Of a stretch of 26,172 nt of DNA, positions 16,454 through 24,075 are shown piece after piece. The stretch comes from JBPCOB01 sp051000715 (GTDB lineage Bacteria; Actinomycetota; Actinomycetes; JALYNC01), in assembly GCA_051000715.1 (NCBI GenBank), contig JBPCOB010000081.1, forward strand, positions 1-26,172. The letters run 5' to 3'. Position numbers and translations under genes: made by a program. The notes beneath the pieces are model-generated. The model made no database searches, was not told the DNA's origin, and saw nothing but the letters and a program-made list of their open reading frames with translations. How positions within the stretch are numbered: the first letter of the stretch is position 1; the number at the start of each line of letters is the position of its first letter.

Positions 16454-17227
16454 TTAGTCCAGTTCGGCCAGCCCGGACATCGGCGAGGAGGCCTGTGCGT
16501 GGTGGCGGCGGGGGATGCGGCCGGCAAGGCGGGCGAGCCGGCCGGCCTCCACCGCGTGGGCCATCGCCGCCGCCATCCGCGCCGGCGACTCGGCGCGGGT
16601 CACCGCCGAGGCGAGCAGTACGGCTTCGCAGCCCAGCTCCATAGCCAGCGCCGCGTCCGAGGCGGTGCCGACGCCGGCGTCCAGGATCACCGGCACCGAG
16701 GCGGCCTCGACGATGAGCGCGAGGTTGTGCGGGTTACGAATGCCCAGGCCGCTGCCGATCGGCGAGCCGAGCGGCATCACCGCGGCGCACCCGAGCGACT
16801 CCAGCCGACGGGCCAGCACCGGGTCGTCGTTGGTGTAGGGCAGCACCGTGAAGCCGTCGTCGATGAGCCGCTCGGCCGCGTCGAGCAACTCGACGGCGTC
16901 CGGCAGCAGCGTGCGGTCGTCGGCGATCACCTCGAGCTTCACCCAGTCCGTCTGCAGCGCCTCGCGGGCCAGCTGCGCGGTCAGGACCGCGTCCCGGGCG
17001 GTAAAGCAGCCGGCCGTGTTCGGCAGTACCCGGATGCCGAGCCGGGTCAGGACACCGAGCACCGAGCCCCGGCCGGCCGGGTCCACCCGGCGCATCGCCA
17101 CGGTGGCGAGCTCGGTGCCCGAAGCGACCAGCGCGGCCTCCATGGCGTCCAGGCTCGGCGCGCCGCCGGTGCCCAGCAGCAACCGGGAGTGCAACGTCGT
17201 ACCGGCGATGACCAGCGGGTCGTCCAT
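16454..17227 (-). CDS. thiG: Thiazole synthase
   Basis: The 257-residue TIM-barrel enzyme forms the thiazole phosphate of thiamine from deoxyxylulose 5-phosphate, dehydroglycine and ThiS thiocarboxylate. It starts with LVIAGTTLHSRLLLGTGG, carries RRVDP, LPNTAGCFTA and the Schiff-base lysine in DWVKLEV (K97), then VLPYTNDDPVLARRLESLGCAAVMPLGSPIGSG-type blocks and VILDAGVGTASDAA. ATG 17227 is chosen over TTG 17233 because AGGAGG lies exactly 6 bases before it. It is the last thi gene of the riboswitch-controlled unit, 2 bases after thiS. Confidence 0.95.
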   Translation of the reverse strand: MDDPLVIAGTTLHSRLLLGTGGAPSLDAMEAALVASGTELATVAMRRVDPAGRGSVLGVLTRLGIRVLPNTAGCFTARDAVLTAQLAREALQTDWVKLEVIADDRTLLPDAVELLDAAERLIDDGFTVLPYTNDDPVLARRLESLGCAAVMPLGSPIGSGLGIRNPHNLALIVEAASVPVILDAGVGTASDAALAMELGCEAVLLASAVTRAESPARMAAAMAHAVEAGRLARLAGRIPRRHHAQASSPMSGLAELD

Positions 17228-17229
17228 CG

Positions 17230-17430
17230 TCAACCTCCTGGTACGGCGGTGAGGACCTCGACCGAGTCATCGGCGGCCAGCTCCCGGCTGGCCCACGCGC
17301 TGCGCGGAACCACTTCGCCGTTTACCGCGACCGCCGTACCGGTGGCACCGGCTCCGAGTGCTGCGACGACCGCCTTGACCGAGCTGCCGGGATCCAGCCT
17401 GCGGGGCGCGCCGTTGACGGACACGATCAC
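17230..17430 (-). CDS. thiS: Sulfur carrier protein ThiS
   Basis: The 66-residue ubiquitin-like protein ends in GG (AVPGG), the diglycine that is adenylated and thiocarboxylated to deliver sulfur to ThiG. The start VIVSVNGAPRRL and the middle TAVAVNGEVVPRSAW are typical. The GTG start overlaps the thiO stop (GTGA, 17427-17430), so translation is coupled. It is easily missed by size cut-offs but certain from context. The adenylating partner ThiF is not in this window. Confidence 0.95.
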   Translation of the reverse strand: MIVSVNGAPRRLDPGSSVKAVVAALGAGATGTAVAVNGEVVPRSAWASRELAADDSVEVLTAVPGG

Positions 17431-18566
17431 GGCGCCGCCACCGCCGCGAACCGTTGCGCCGAGAACGGCGCGATCTCCTCGGCGATCTCGCCGGTGACCA
17501 GCAGACTGGCGATGGCGTCCGCCGTCACCGGGGTGAGCAGGACGCCGTTGCGGAAGTGGCCGGTGGCCAGCACCAGCCCGTCGAGGGTGGTGCGGCCGAG
17601 CAGCGGGGCGTTGTCCGGCGAGCCGGGCCGCAGTCCGGCGTGGCACTCGACCAGCTCCAGCTCGGAGATGGCGGGCACGATAGCGCCGGCGTCGCGGAGC
17701 AGCTCGTAGACCGCCCCGGCTCGTACCGTCGTGTCGAAGCCCTGCTCTTCCACAGTGCCGCCGACGACCACCTCGCCATCCTCCCGCGGTACGACGTAGA
17801 CGAACGTGCCGGCGACCACCCCGCGCACGATCCGACCCAAGAACGGTGCGCCGTCCGGCGTCCGCAGCCGCAGGATCTGGCCCTTCACCGGACGGACCGG
17901 CGGCGCGACCTCGGTGGGCAGTCCGCCGATCTGGCCGGACCAGCAGCCGGCCGCCAGCACGACCGTTCGGGCCGGCAATACTTCGCCGCCCGCCAGCCGT
18001 ACGCCGGTCGCCCGGTCCGCCTCGACGACGATCTCGGTGGCCCGCGAGCGGCGTACCGTCACCCCCGCGCGCTCGGCGGCGACGAGCAGCGCGGCGGCGA
18101 GCAGCCGGTTGTCGACCTGGTGGTCGTCGGTCACCAGCAGGCCGGCCCGGACGCCGGGCGCGAGCAGCGGCTCCTCGGCTCGGATCTCCCGGCTGCCGAG
18201 CAGCTTCGCGGCCACGCCGAGCCGGTGCAGGAAGTCGCGGTGGGCCGCGAGTACGGCGCGGTCCCCGCTGTCGAAGGCCACCGCGAGCGTGCCGGTGGTG
18301 CGGTAGCCGACGTCACGACCTGACGCCTCCTCCACCTCGGCCACGAAGGAGGGGTAGCGCCGGCCCGCTGCCAGGTTGAGCGCGAGCAGCCGCTCCTCGC
18401 CGTAGTGAGCCTCGGTGACCGGGGCCAGCATGCCGGCGGCGGCGTACGACGAGCCGCTACCCGGCGCCGGATCCACGACGGTCACCGAAAGACCCGCTGC
18501 GGCCGTGCGCCACCCGATCGACAGCCCGATCAGGCCGCCGCCGACGATGACGACATCGCTACTCAC
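17427..18566 (-). CDS. thiO: Glycine oxidase ThiO
   Basis: The 379-residue FAD enzyme oxidises glycine to dehydroglycine for thiazole synthesis in aerobes, replacing ThiH. The FAD-binding GGGLIGLSIGW (residues 9-19) starts the protein. SSYAAAGMLAP, a TDDHQVDNRLL stretch, PVKGQILRL and the C-terminal GLRPGSPDNAPLLG and ATGHFRNGVLLTPVTA blocks are typical of the DAO family. GTG 18566 has GAAGGAG shortly upstream and lies about 50 bases after the TPP riboswitch. It is the first gene of the unit. Confidence 0.94.
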   Translation of the reverse strand: MSSDVVIVGGGLIGLSIGWRTAAAGLSVTVVDPAPGSGSSYAAAGMLAPVTEAHYGEERLLALNLAAGRRYPSFVAEVEEASGRDVGYRTTGTLAVAFDSGDRAVLAAHRDFLHRLGVAAKLLGSREIRAEEPLLAPGVRAGLLVTDDHQVDNRLLAAALLVAAERAGVTVRRSRATEIVVEADRATGVRLAGGEVLPARTVVLAAGCWSGQIGGLPTEVAPPVRPVKGQILRLRTPDGAPFLGRIVRGVVAGTFVYVVPREDGEVVVGGTVEEQGFDTTVRAGAVYELLRDAGAIVPAISELELVECHAGLRPGSPDNAPLLGRTTLDGLVLATGHFRNGVLLTPVTADAIASLLVTGEIAEEIAPFSAQRFAAVAAP

Positions 18567-18616
18567 CGGCGCACTCCTTCACCGCGCTGCCAGGGGTGGA
18601 GGGCTAGCCGACAACG

Positions 18617-18706
18617 ACTCCCTGCGCCGGCATTACCCAGATCAGGTTCGACGGTCGGGGGCTGGCAGCCCACCCTCTCAGCCTGGTCCGCACCAGGCTC
18701 CCGCGC
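18617..18706 (-). ncRNA. TPP riboswitch (THI element) upstream of thiOSG
   Basis: On the minus strand the conserved core is plain: GGCTGAGAGGGTGG, then GACCGTCGAACCTGATCTGG, then GTAATGCCGGCGCAGGGAG. Binding of thiamine pyrophosphate is known to switch such elements off. The aptamer ends about 50 bases before the thiO GTG. A TAGGCT at 18714-18719 on the same strand could be the -10 element that starts transcription at its 5' edge. I cannot tell from inspection whether it acts on translation or termination; no T-run hairpin is evident before the GTG. Confidence 0.96.
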
Positions 18707-18747
18707 CTTACCCAGCCTACGCCGCCAACCGCTGCAGGCCGCCGGCG

Positions 18748-19341
18748 CTAAGCGTCCGGTTGCCGGCCGGTGAGGCCCAGCAGCCGGTCCTGCAGCGGGG
18801 CGTCCGCCGGCACCTCGACCTTGGCCGGAAAGACCCCGATGGCCCGCCATTCTTCGGCGTGCGGGCTGACCTCGTCCCAGACACCTTGGACCAGGTCGTC
18901 CGGGAGCTTGGGATCGGCACCGACCACCTTGGCGATGTCGTGCGCCCGCAGGGCACGGAAACCGTTGATCTGCCAGAAGTACTCCCGGGCGGAGAAGTCG
19001 CCGAACGAGCAGTGCACCGTCCGGTCGGGGTCCTCCAGCGCCTCGGCGGCGGCACATGCTTTCTCCACGATCGCGGCGAAGCTTGCCTTCGGGTCGTCGC
19101 CCAGCAGGTCACCGTCGAACTTGGCCTTGCCCGCCTCGTCCATGGTCATGCCGGTCAGCATGTCGGGCACCCAGGCGTCGTCGTACGCGTGGTAGTTGAT
19201 GATCTCGCGCAAGGTCACCGGTCGGTCCTGGCTGCGCTGGAAGTCGGCCGGCAGCTCCATCTCCCACTGGTCTTCCCGAATCTGGTCGACCACCTTCTTC
19301 AGCGCCTGCTCGGCGGCCACGAACACGTCTTGCTCCCGCAA
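18748..19341 (-). CDS. DinB / mycothiol-type metal-binding protein
   Basis: A four-helix DinB-superfamily protein of about 197 residues, similar to the maleylpyruvate isomerase N-terminal-domain proteins of actinobacteria. Visible blocks are TLREIINYHAYDDAWVPDML with a likely metal ligand in NYHAYDD, SFGDFSAREYFWQINGFRAL, RAHDIA with a second histidine, and a C-terminal SPHAEEWRAIGVF plus APLQDRLLGLTGR typical of this subgroup. Many relatives use mycothiol as thiol cofactor; the substrate here is unknown. TTG 19341 is preferred because GGGGG lies about 8 bases upstream; TTG 19365 or GTG 19326 are alternatives. It ends about 40 bases before the riboswitch. Confidence 0.75.
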   Translation of the reverse strand: MREQDVFVAAEQALKKVVDQIREDQWEMELPADFQRSQDRPVTLREIINYHAYDDAWVPDMLTGMTMDEAGKAKFDGDLLGDDPKASFAAIVEKACAAAEALEDPDRTVHCSFGDFSAREYFWQINGFRALRAHDIAKVVGADPKLPDDLVQGVWDEVSPHAEEWRAIGVFPAKVEVPADAPLQDRLLGLTGRQPDA

Positions 19342-19502
19342 CTGCGCACCCCCGTAGCGTCTCAAGCTGGTCCAGCGATCTCAGTGGTGGTCAGCCTCTC
19401 GTGCCGGTCGGGTTGACCGCAACGCGCGTCCGGGGGCCGAAGTCCCGGCGGCTACCGCCAACCGAAGAGGTCTGGGACGGGAGCGCGCGGCATGATGGCG
19501 GC

Positions 19503-19808
19503 ATGGCCCGCGGCGACTCGGACGACATCGAGAAGCTTCTGCGCGAGGCAGAACAGACCTTGAGCGGGGGACCGGCTGCGGTGCCAGTGACAAGGTCGGG
19601 ATCGAGCCGGGCCGCCCGCACAGCCCCGCCGGCAAGAAGCGGCGGTCGCGGTGTCGTCCGGATCGCTGCCCTATCCGGCGCGGCGGCGGCCACGCTGGTC
19701 TTCGCCGTCTTCGCGTTGCTGCCGTTTCTCGGCGCCATCTCCGGCGCTGCCGGTGCGTTCGTCGGGGTGTTCCTCGCCGTACTGATCGGACGGCTGCGTC
19801 GGCGTTGA
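19503..19808 (+). CDS. Small actinobacterial membrane protein
   Basis: The 101-residue protein starts MARGDSDDIEKLLREAEQTL, a charged amphipathic helix. A Ser/Ala/Pro-rich basic linker follows, then two hydrophobic segments (about 51-73 and 77-96) and a basic IGRLRRR end, placing the termini probably in the cytosol. The upstream open frame to 19401 is rejected as start because its composition is not protein-like. ATG 19503 is preceded by CATGAT 6 bases upstream, a possible leaderless -10. It converges with the kinase operon, and the 75 bases between them hold no clear terminator. Function unknown. Confidence 0.65.
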   Translation: MARGDSDDIEKLLREAEQTLSGGPAAVPVTRSGSSRAARTAPPARSGGRGVVRIAALSGAAAATLVFAVFALLPFLGAISGAAGAFVGVFLAVLIGRLRRR

Positions 19809-19883
19809 GTCGGCTGTAGCTGGTTATCGGCGCTGTAGTGCGTTGTTCCGCGGAGCTCGCGAGATCAGCACATGAGCGCCGGG

Positions 19884-20198
19884 TCAGCGCCGCCGTCGCC
19901 GAGGGCCGACCGAAACCAGGCAACCGCCCGGCATGGGCCGGATGTCGAAGCCCTCCCGACCACCGAAGAGCTCGAAGCTTTCGACCTCCATCTCCTCGGG
20001 AGAGGGCAATCTTCGGAGTTCTCGGGCTCTCGGGGTCGGTGGTACGGGCCGGGGTGCGTGACGCTCGCTGGCCGGGAGCCGGGTCCGGACCGCGGCTCGG
20101 GTCGCCTCGCCACGAGGCACCGTGGCGCCGCACGTCGAGCAGGTCCTGCCGCCCTGGTTCACCCCCTCGCACACCCGGCACCGCCATACTGCGCTCAT
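19884..20198 (-). CDS. Small zinc-finger protein, fourth gene of the TerY-P-like operon
   Basis: A 104-residue protein beginning SAVWRCRVCEGVNQGGRTC. The spacing W5-x-C7-x2-C10-x3-N14-x5-C20-x2-C23 is nearly that of RanBP2-type zinc fingers (W-x-C-x2-4-C-x3-N-x6-C-x2-C). The middle (about 28-60) is basic and proline-rich, followed by an acidic EEMEVESFELFGG segment and a RRRRR C-terminus. Its ATG overlaps the kinase stop (ATGA, 20195-20198), so it is translated with the kinase. A zinc-bound adaptor or substrate-recruiting role is inference. Nothing in the sequence indicates an enzyme. Confidence 0.75.
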   Translation of the reverse strand: MSAVWRCRVCEGVNQGGRTCSTCGATVPRGEATRAAVRTRLPASERHAPRPVPPTPRARELRRLPSPEEMEVESFELFGGREGFDIRPMPGGCLVSVGPRRRRR

Positions 20199-21250
20199 CG
20201 ACCGGCCCGCTCGGTCAGCCTCTGCAACAGCCTGCCGACGAGGCGACCGCCGCGAGCTGTCTCGGGCGACGGCGTACGACTTCGTGCGGTGCGCAGTCCC
20301 TTACCGCGGAGGGTCGTCGACGGACCGCCCGTCGGGACGCGTGCTGCGACATCGACATCGAGGGGAGACGGGCGCAGCGCCATCAGGGATGCGTGGATCT
20401 CGCCGATCGTGGGCCGCCCGGCGGGCTCCCCGGAGAGCATCCGGTCGACCAGGTCGGCGAGCTCAGGCCGTATGCCCGCGCGCGGAATCCGGAGGATCTG
20501 TCCGCTACGGACAGCAACGGCTGGCTCGTGGTACGTCGCCGCGTCGAACGGCGGCGGAGCTCCGGTCAGGTACTCGGCATATATCAGCCCCAAAGCGAAG
20601 ACGTCCGAGAGCCCCAGTTCCGCCGCCGGCACACCGGCTTCCTGAATGTAGCCCAGGAGCTCGGGAGAGTAGTAGTTGATCGTGCCGACGATCTCCTCGG
20701 GTGGGGGTGGGTTGCCCGCGATGTAGGAGTTGTCGAAGTCGATGAGCTTCGTGGTGTAGCCCAGGTCCGTGCGCTTGATGAGAATATTGCTCGGCTTGAG
20801 GTCACTGTGCACTATTCGGAGGTCGTGAAGGATCTTCAGGCTGTGGGCCACCGTCTTCATCAGCACCAGCTGGGTGCGGAAGTCGAACGAGGCGACGTCC
20901 GCGGCATTTAAGCTGGCGGCGTCGACCTTCTCGGTGACTTTGTAGTACTTGGCTCCCCAGCGAAAGAAGTCCAAAGTCACGATCAGGTTGCCGCCGTACG
21001 ACGACAGGGGGGCGAGTGCACGCTGAACCCCACGGTGGTGCGCCTCGAAGGTGGCGCAACGCGCCCGCTTCTTGGCCTTTGTCTTCTCGCTCCCCGGCGC
21101 ATCGTCGTCCGGGTACGTCGGGCTCAGGAACTCCTTGATGAAGAAGCTTCGGCCACCGCGTTCCGCAAAGGTCCACTTGCTAAGCCCCGCCCCGACCACT
21201 TTGAAATCCTCGAGGATAAGGTAGCCGTTGATGACGTCGCCCGCTCTCAC
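20195..21250 (-). CDS. TerY-P-type Ser/Thr protein kinase with atypical HSD and DFD motifs
   Basis: The 351-residue protein is a protein kinase (about 8-275) with a C-terminal basic tail of about 75 residues. The ATP lysine is K39 in SFFIKEF. The catalytic loop is VHSDLKPSN (D150), with Ser replacing the usual Arg of HRD, and the metal-binding motif is DFD (D171, in KLIDFDNSY) instead of DFG. The glycine loop is degenerate (VVGAGLSKWTFAE). All residues needed for catalysis remain, so activity is possible without activation-loop control. No membrane segment is visible. It begins at GTG 21250, overlapping the phosphatase stop (GTGA). It matches the kinase of the TerY-phosphorylation triad, and GC-rich codon use is like its neighbours. 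Confidence 0.85.
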   Translation of the reverse strand: MRAGDVINGYLILEDFKVVGAGLSKWTFAERGGRSFFIKEFLSPTYPDDDAPGSEKTKAKKRARCATFEAHHRGVQRALAPLSSYGGNLIVTLDFFRWGAKYYKVTEKVDAASLNAADVASFDFRTQLVLMKTVAHSLKILHDLRIVHSDLKPSNILIKRTDLGYTTKLIDFDNSYIAGNPPPPEEIVGTINYYSPELLGYIQEAGVPAAELGLSDVFALGLIYAEYLTGAPPPFDAATYHEPAVAVRSGQILRIPRAGIRPELADLVDRMLSGEPAGRPTIGEIHASLMALRPSPLDVDVAARVPTGGPSTTLRGKGLRTARSRTPSPETARGGRLVGRLLQRLTERAGR

Positions 21251-22433
21251 GGCGTTGGGTCCGCGTCGCTCCGCGATTCGGTGCCAGTGCGATCCCCGAC
21301 GAGACCGAGCCCGGTCGGGTCAGCTGGAGCTTCAGGTGCGTCGGTGTCGCTGCTAGGCGCGTCGCCGGTCAGGGTGTCGTCGGTGGCCGGCAGCGGTGCG
21401 AGATAGCGCTCGTAACCGCTCTTGTAGGCACTCCAGAGCTCGGCCGACCCCTCCACGAGTCGACATCGCGCCGCCTCGAGCTGTCGCTCAGCCTCCTCGA
21501 CCGCGCGCATGAACCCGTCAAGCGGCCCCGTGCACCGGCGCTCGAGGTGATCGACCCGTTCGGCGAACAATGCTTGGAGCTCATGGAAGTCGGCGCCGAC
21601 GCCGAGCAAGGACATGGCGGCGTCATCGCCGGTGACCGCGCTGATGTCCTGCTGAAGTTGCCTCGACCACGCCTCCGCACTGCTGGCCCGCACCAAGTTG
21701 GCCAGCACCATGTGCTCGAAGTGCATCGGTGACTGAACATAGCCAAAGCAGCCGTCGGTAGCGCAGGCGATGAGGAACGGACCCTGAAGCTCGACCTGGC
21801 GGTAGTTGAGGTGGAAGTCCACGTCTGCCGACATCGCGTTGCTCACAACGGAGTCCTGGCGGAGGTTCGCCATCGCATCACCGGCGTCGCGGATGTCGTC
21901 GGTGGACAGCTGCCGGGCGCTGTCCGGCTCGAACACGTACCGCGCGAGTCGCCTGCCCAGATGACGTGACACGCCCACCGTGTTCCATCCCGCTGGGTCC
22001 GCTGCAGAGCCCTCAGGGCCATCGTGGTGGGGAGCGCTCGCAACAGCTTTGAACGAAGACCGCTAGGCGGCGCATGCAGCTCGGTCAGCCGCGCTACCAG
22101 CGCCTCCCGCACTGCCCGGCGCAGGTCCTCGGCGGCCGCCCTTCCCTTGAGGTTCCACTGGGGCTCCAGAAGATCAAACATGCGTCGCTCGACGACGTCT
22201 CGTGCTACCCGAGAGGCGAGGTATGCACCCGTCCTTGGTCCGTCGGGCGTCTGGTACACCGTTCCGCCGGCTCCCCCCATGCCGTCGAAGACGGCAATCA
22301 GCCCCAGGTCGGGACCCTCGCGAAGAATCGGATCAGAGTCCTCACCCTGGTCCGGTATCTTGGCGAGATTGAAGGCAAACGAAAGTGTTGGGCCGACTGT
22401 CCAGGGAGTCGAGGCAGCCTGGCTCTTGGTCAC
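21247..22433 (-). pseudogene. PP2C-like phosphatase of the TerY-P operon, frame interrupted
   Basis: GTG 22433 begins a PP2C (PPM) phosphatase: GEDSDP, IAVFDGMGGAGG (D50, G51) and VIWAGDSR (D162). Here the frame changes at the GG in 21938-21947. Adding one base (GGG) joins it to YVFEPDSARQLSTDDIRDAGD, then ACATDGCFGY with the late metal-binding Asp-Gly and GDDAAMSLLGVG. A coiled-coil-rich C-terminal region and an acidic Ser/Asp/Pro tail follow. The repaired protein would be about 396 residues, with all three catalytic Asp blocks intact. The start overlaps the vWA stop (GTGA, 22430-22433) and the end overlaps the kinase start (GTGA). Conserved context and intact motifs favour a sequencing error or very recent mutation over a dead gene. 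Confidence 0.75.
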
Positions 22434-23208
22434 ACCGAGTTGCCGATCGAGTCGACGATCGTTCCGTAATCCACGTCGGACAAGCCGCCGCCCGCCTGCG
22501 ACGGATGGTGCACCACGTTCTCCCACAAATCCGTCAACGCGCTGAAGTCACCCGGTACGCGCGAGGAGAGATCGCCCGGAAGCACTGACGGGTCCAGCGG
22601 CTGCGCCGGTTGGTCGGTCCAGACCACGACAACCTGCCTGCGGCGGTCGCCGGTCGTCGTCCAGGGCGAGTTGATGGCTAGTGCGACCGCTTCCAATCCG
22701 GACTCGGGTGCGTCTCCGCCGCCTTCGGCAACCAGGCCGTCCACGAAGTCGGAGAAGTTGGCCCGGGATGCGGGCAGGGCGAAGAACGGTGACCCGTGCA
22801 GCGCTGCCGCACCGTCGGCGCCGAAGTCCCGGAACGCGATGACCCGTACTCGCAGTTCATCGACGTTCTTGCCCTTGTCGGTGAGGTTCGACTGTACGTC
22901 GTCGTAGAAGCGGAGCGCGTTGGCCTTAACCTTGTCGAGGATCGGCGTCATGCTGCCGGTCACGTCGATACAGAAGACGATGTCGACGGCATAGCTCAAC
23001 CCTCGGGCTGCCGGTGCGGCCACCGCCATGCTGGTCTGCTCGGCCGGTGCAGTCGTCGGCGCAGGTGGGCCCGCCGCTACATCCGCCGAGGTGGCACTCG
23101 GCTCTGGCGGCTCTGTTCCCGGCGGTGCGCCGCGGGGCTCGCTCCGGGTGGCGGACTCCGGTTCAGCGGGTGCGGCGGGAGTGGTGGCGCGCTCGGTTCC
23201 TCGGTCAT
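22430..23208 (-). CDS. TerY-like von Willebrand A domain protein, N-terminus frame-shifted
   Basis: The vWA domain is clear: VDIVFCIDVTGSMTPIL carries the metal-ion-dependent adhesion site (DxTGS), and RVIAFRDFGADG and AEGGGDAPESGLEAVALAI supply further MIDAS residues. The internal ATG 23029 gives 199 residues but has no ribosome-binding site, and about 55 proline/alanine/glutamate-rich in-frame codons lie upstream of it without a start. ATG 23208, with GGAAGA just before it, begins MTEEPSAP; one base added at CC 23186-23187 (CCC) joins this to TTPAAPAEPESATRSEP and the domain. The repaired protein would be about 259 residues. This family (TerY) binds divalent metal and acts with PP2C and kinase partners. 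It is the first gene of the four. Confidence 0.75.
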
Positions 23209-23429
23209 GGATCTTCCGGGTTCACGCTTCGGGGCGGGCGGGCGGCGGCCGACCGGTCAGGCGGGTGCGGCCTCTGCTGGCTCGTCGGACTAGGTCTTAT
23301 GGCCGGTCCTGCACTCCCACCATGCAGCGGCCTTGCTGAGGGACGGGAACGGCGGCGCCGGCGTGGGCGGCGGGTGAGCGACGCGCACCTGGCACGGACA
23401 TCGGCCTCATGAGGCGCCCGGACCCGGAT

Positions 23430-23473
23430 CCGCCCCGACCGAGACGATTTCACGCACGGGCCGGTCGGGGCGG
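23430..23473. other. 12-bp inverted repeat with 20-base loop
   Basis: CCGCCCCGACCG (23430-23441) pairs perfectly with CGGTCGGGGCGG (23462-23473) around a 20-base loop. It lies just after the stop of the small membrane protein gene on the minus strand and about 220 bases upstream of the vWA gene. No T-run follows on either strand, so it may be a weak terminator or a structured operator. The remaining bases from 23209 to 23482 hold nothing I recognise. Confidence 0.45.
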
Positions 23474-23482
23474 CGCGAGACA

Positions 23483-23772
23483 TCAGCCGTTGTCGGCGTC
23501 GTCGGCGTCGTAGGGGTCGTAGCTGCCGGCCTTGGCCAACCCACGACTCGCCAGATACCCGATCGTCAGTAGCACGATGTAGAACCAGGCCCGGTCGGCG
23601 CGGAAATAGTCGGCGTGGTTCTCGTTGGTCTTGACCACGTAGGAAGCGATCAGGACCCGGCCACCGCGGCGACGTAGGCGACGAACTCGGTGGTCTTGTA
23701 CGCGGCCTTGGTCTCGGTGGTGAGGCGGCGGCCCGTGCCCCGGCGGTTGTTGTTCGCGTTTCTCCGGCTGAT
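23483..23772 (-). pseudogene. Small two-segment actinobacterial membrane protein, frame interrupted
   Basis: After adding one base in the CCC at 23656-23658, the minus strand encodes about 96 residues. A basic N-terminus (SRRNANNNRRGTGRRL) is followed by LTTETKAAYKTTEF, a conserved start in small actinobacterial membrane proteins. A hydrophobic segment (EFVAYVAAVAGVLIASYVV), a polar stretch (KTNENHADYFRADRA), a second segment (WFYIVLLTIGYLAS) and SRGLAKAGSYDPYD follow. The expected start at 23772 reads ATC; GAGGAG lies 6 bases before it, so this is either a rare start or another base change. Function unknown. The uninterrupted similarity on both sides suggests an indel error or a recent mutation. 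Confidence 0.6.
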
Positions 23773-24075
23773 GGCAATCTCCTCGGCGCGCGAAACGGCT
23801 TGGCCGGACGGCTCGCGTCGTGCGACAGCCGCCTGCGCTGATGTGTGGTGAGGGCAGTACCCCTCGCCTGCATGTTCAAGCCGGAAGTCGGAGGCTGGAT
23901 ATACCGGACGCGCCGCGCCCTGGCCGGCGCAGCAGCTGCTCGTCCACTCGGAGCGCGGGCGTTCACACGCCAGCCCTCAAGCTTTCGTGACCCACGTCGG
24001 ATCGTGTCCACGCAGCCGGCTGGCCGCATCGGGCGGGGAGTGCTCCGGTCGAAGGGTGCGGCTACGCTCGCGACC
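23773..24075. other. Intergenic region without recognised gene
   Basis: About 300 bases lie between the small membrane protein gene and the DUF2277 gene, which diverge. Open frames here lack codon bias and family resemblance. No tRNA T-loop, riboswitch core or strong terminator was seen. The right end contains the candidate -10 element for DUF2277. Confidence 0.5.
24063..24068 (+). promoter_or_regulatory. Candidate -10 element for leaderless DUF2277 transcript
   Basis: TACGCT is followed by 7 bases and then ATG 24076, with no ribosome-binding site. This is the leaderless arrangement seen at several other genes in this window. Confidence 0.4.

Noticed and set aside
16043..17497. 484-codon plus-strand open frame
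   Set aside because: Antisense to the Rieske protein, thiG and thiS, which have clear motifs; its own product is compositionally odd.
21938..21947. Programmed ribosomal frameshift in the PP2C gene
   Set aside because: No slippery heptamer or downstream structure was evident, and similar one-base breaks occur in unrelated genes of the window, so error or mutation is simpler.
23773..24075. tRNA or small RNA gene in the intergenic gap
   Set aside because: No T-loop consensus, cloverleaf pairing or terminator hairpin was found on either strand.
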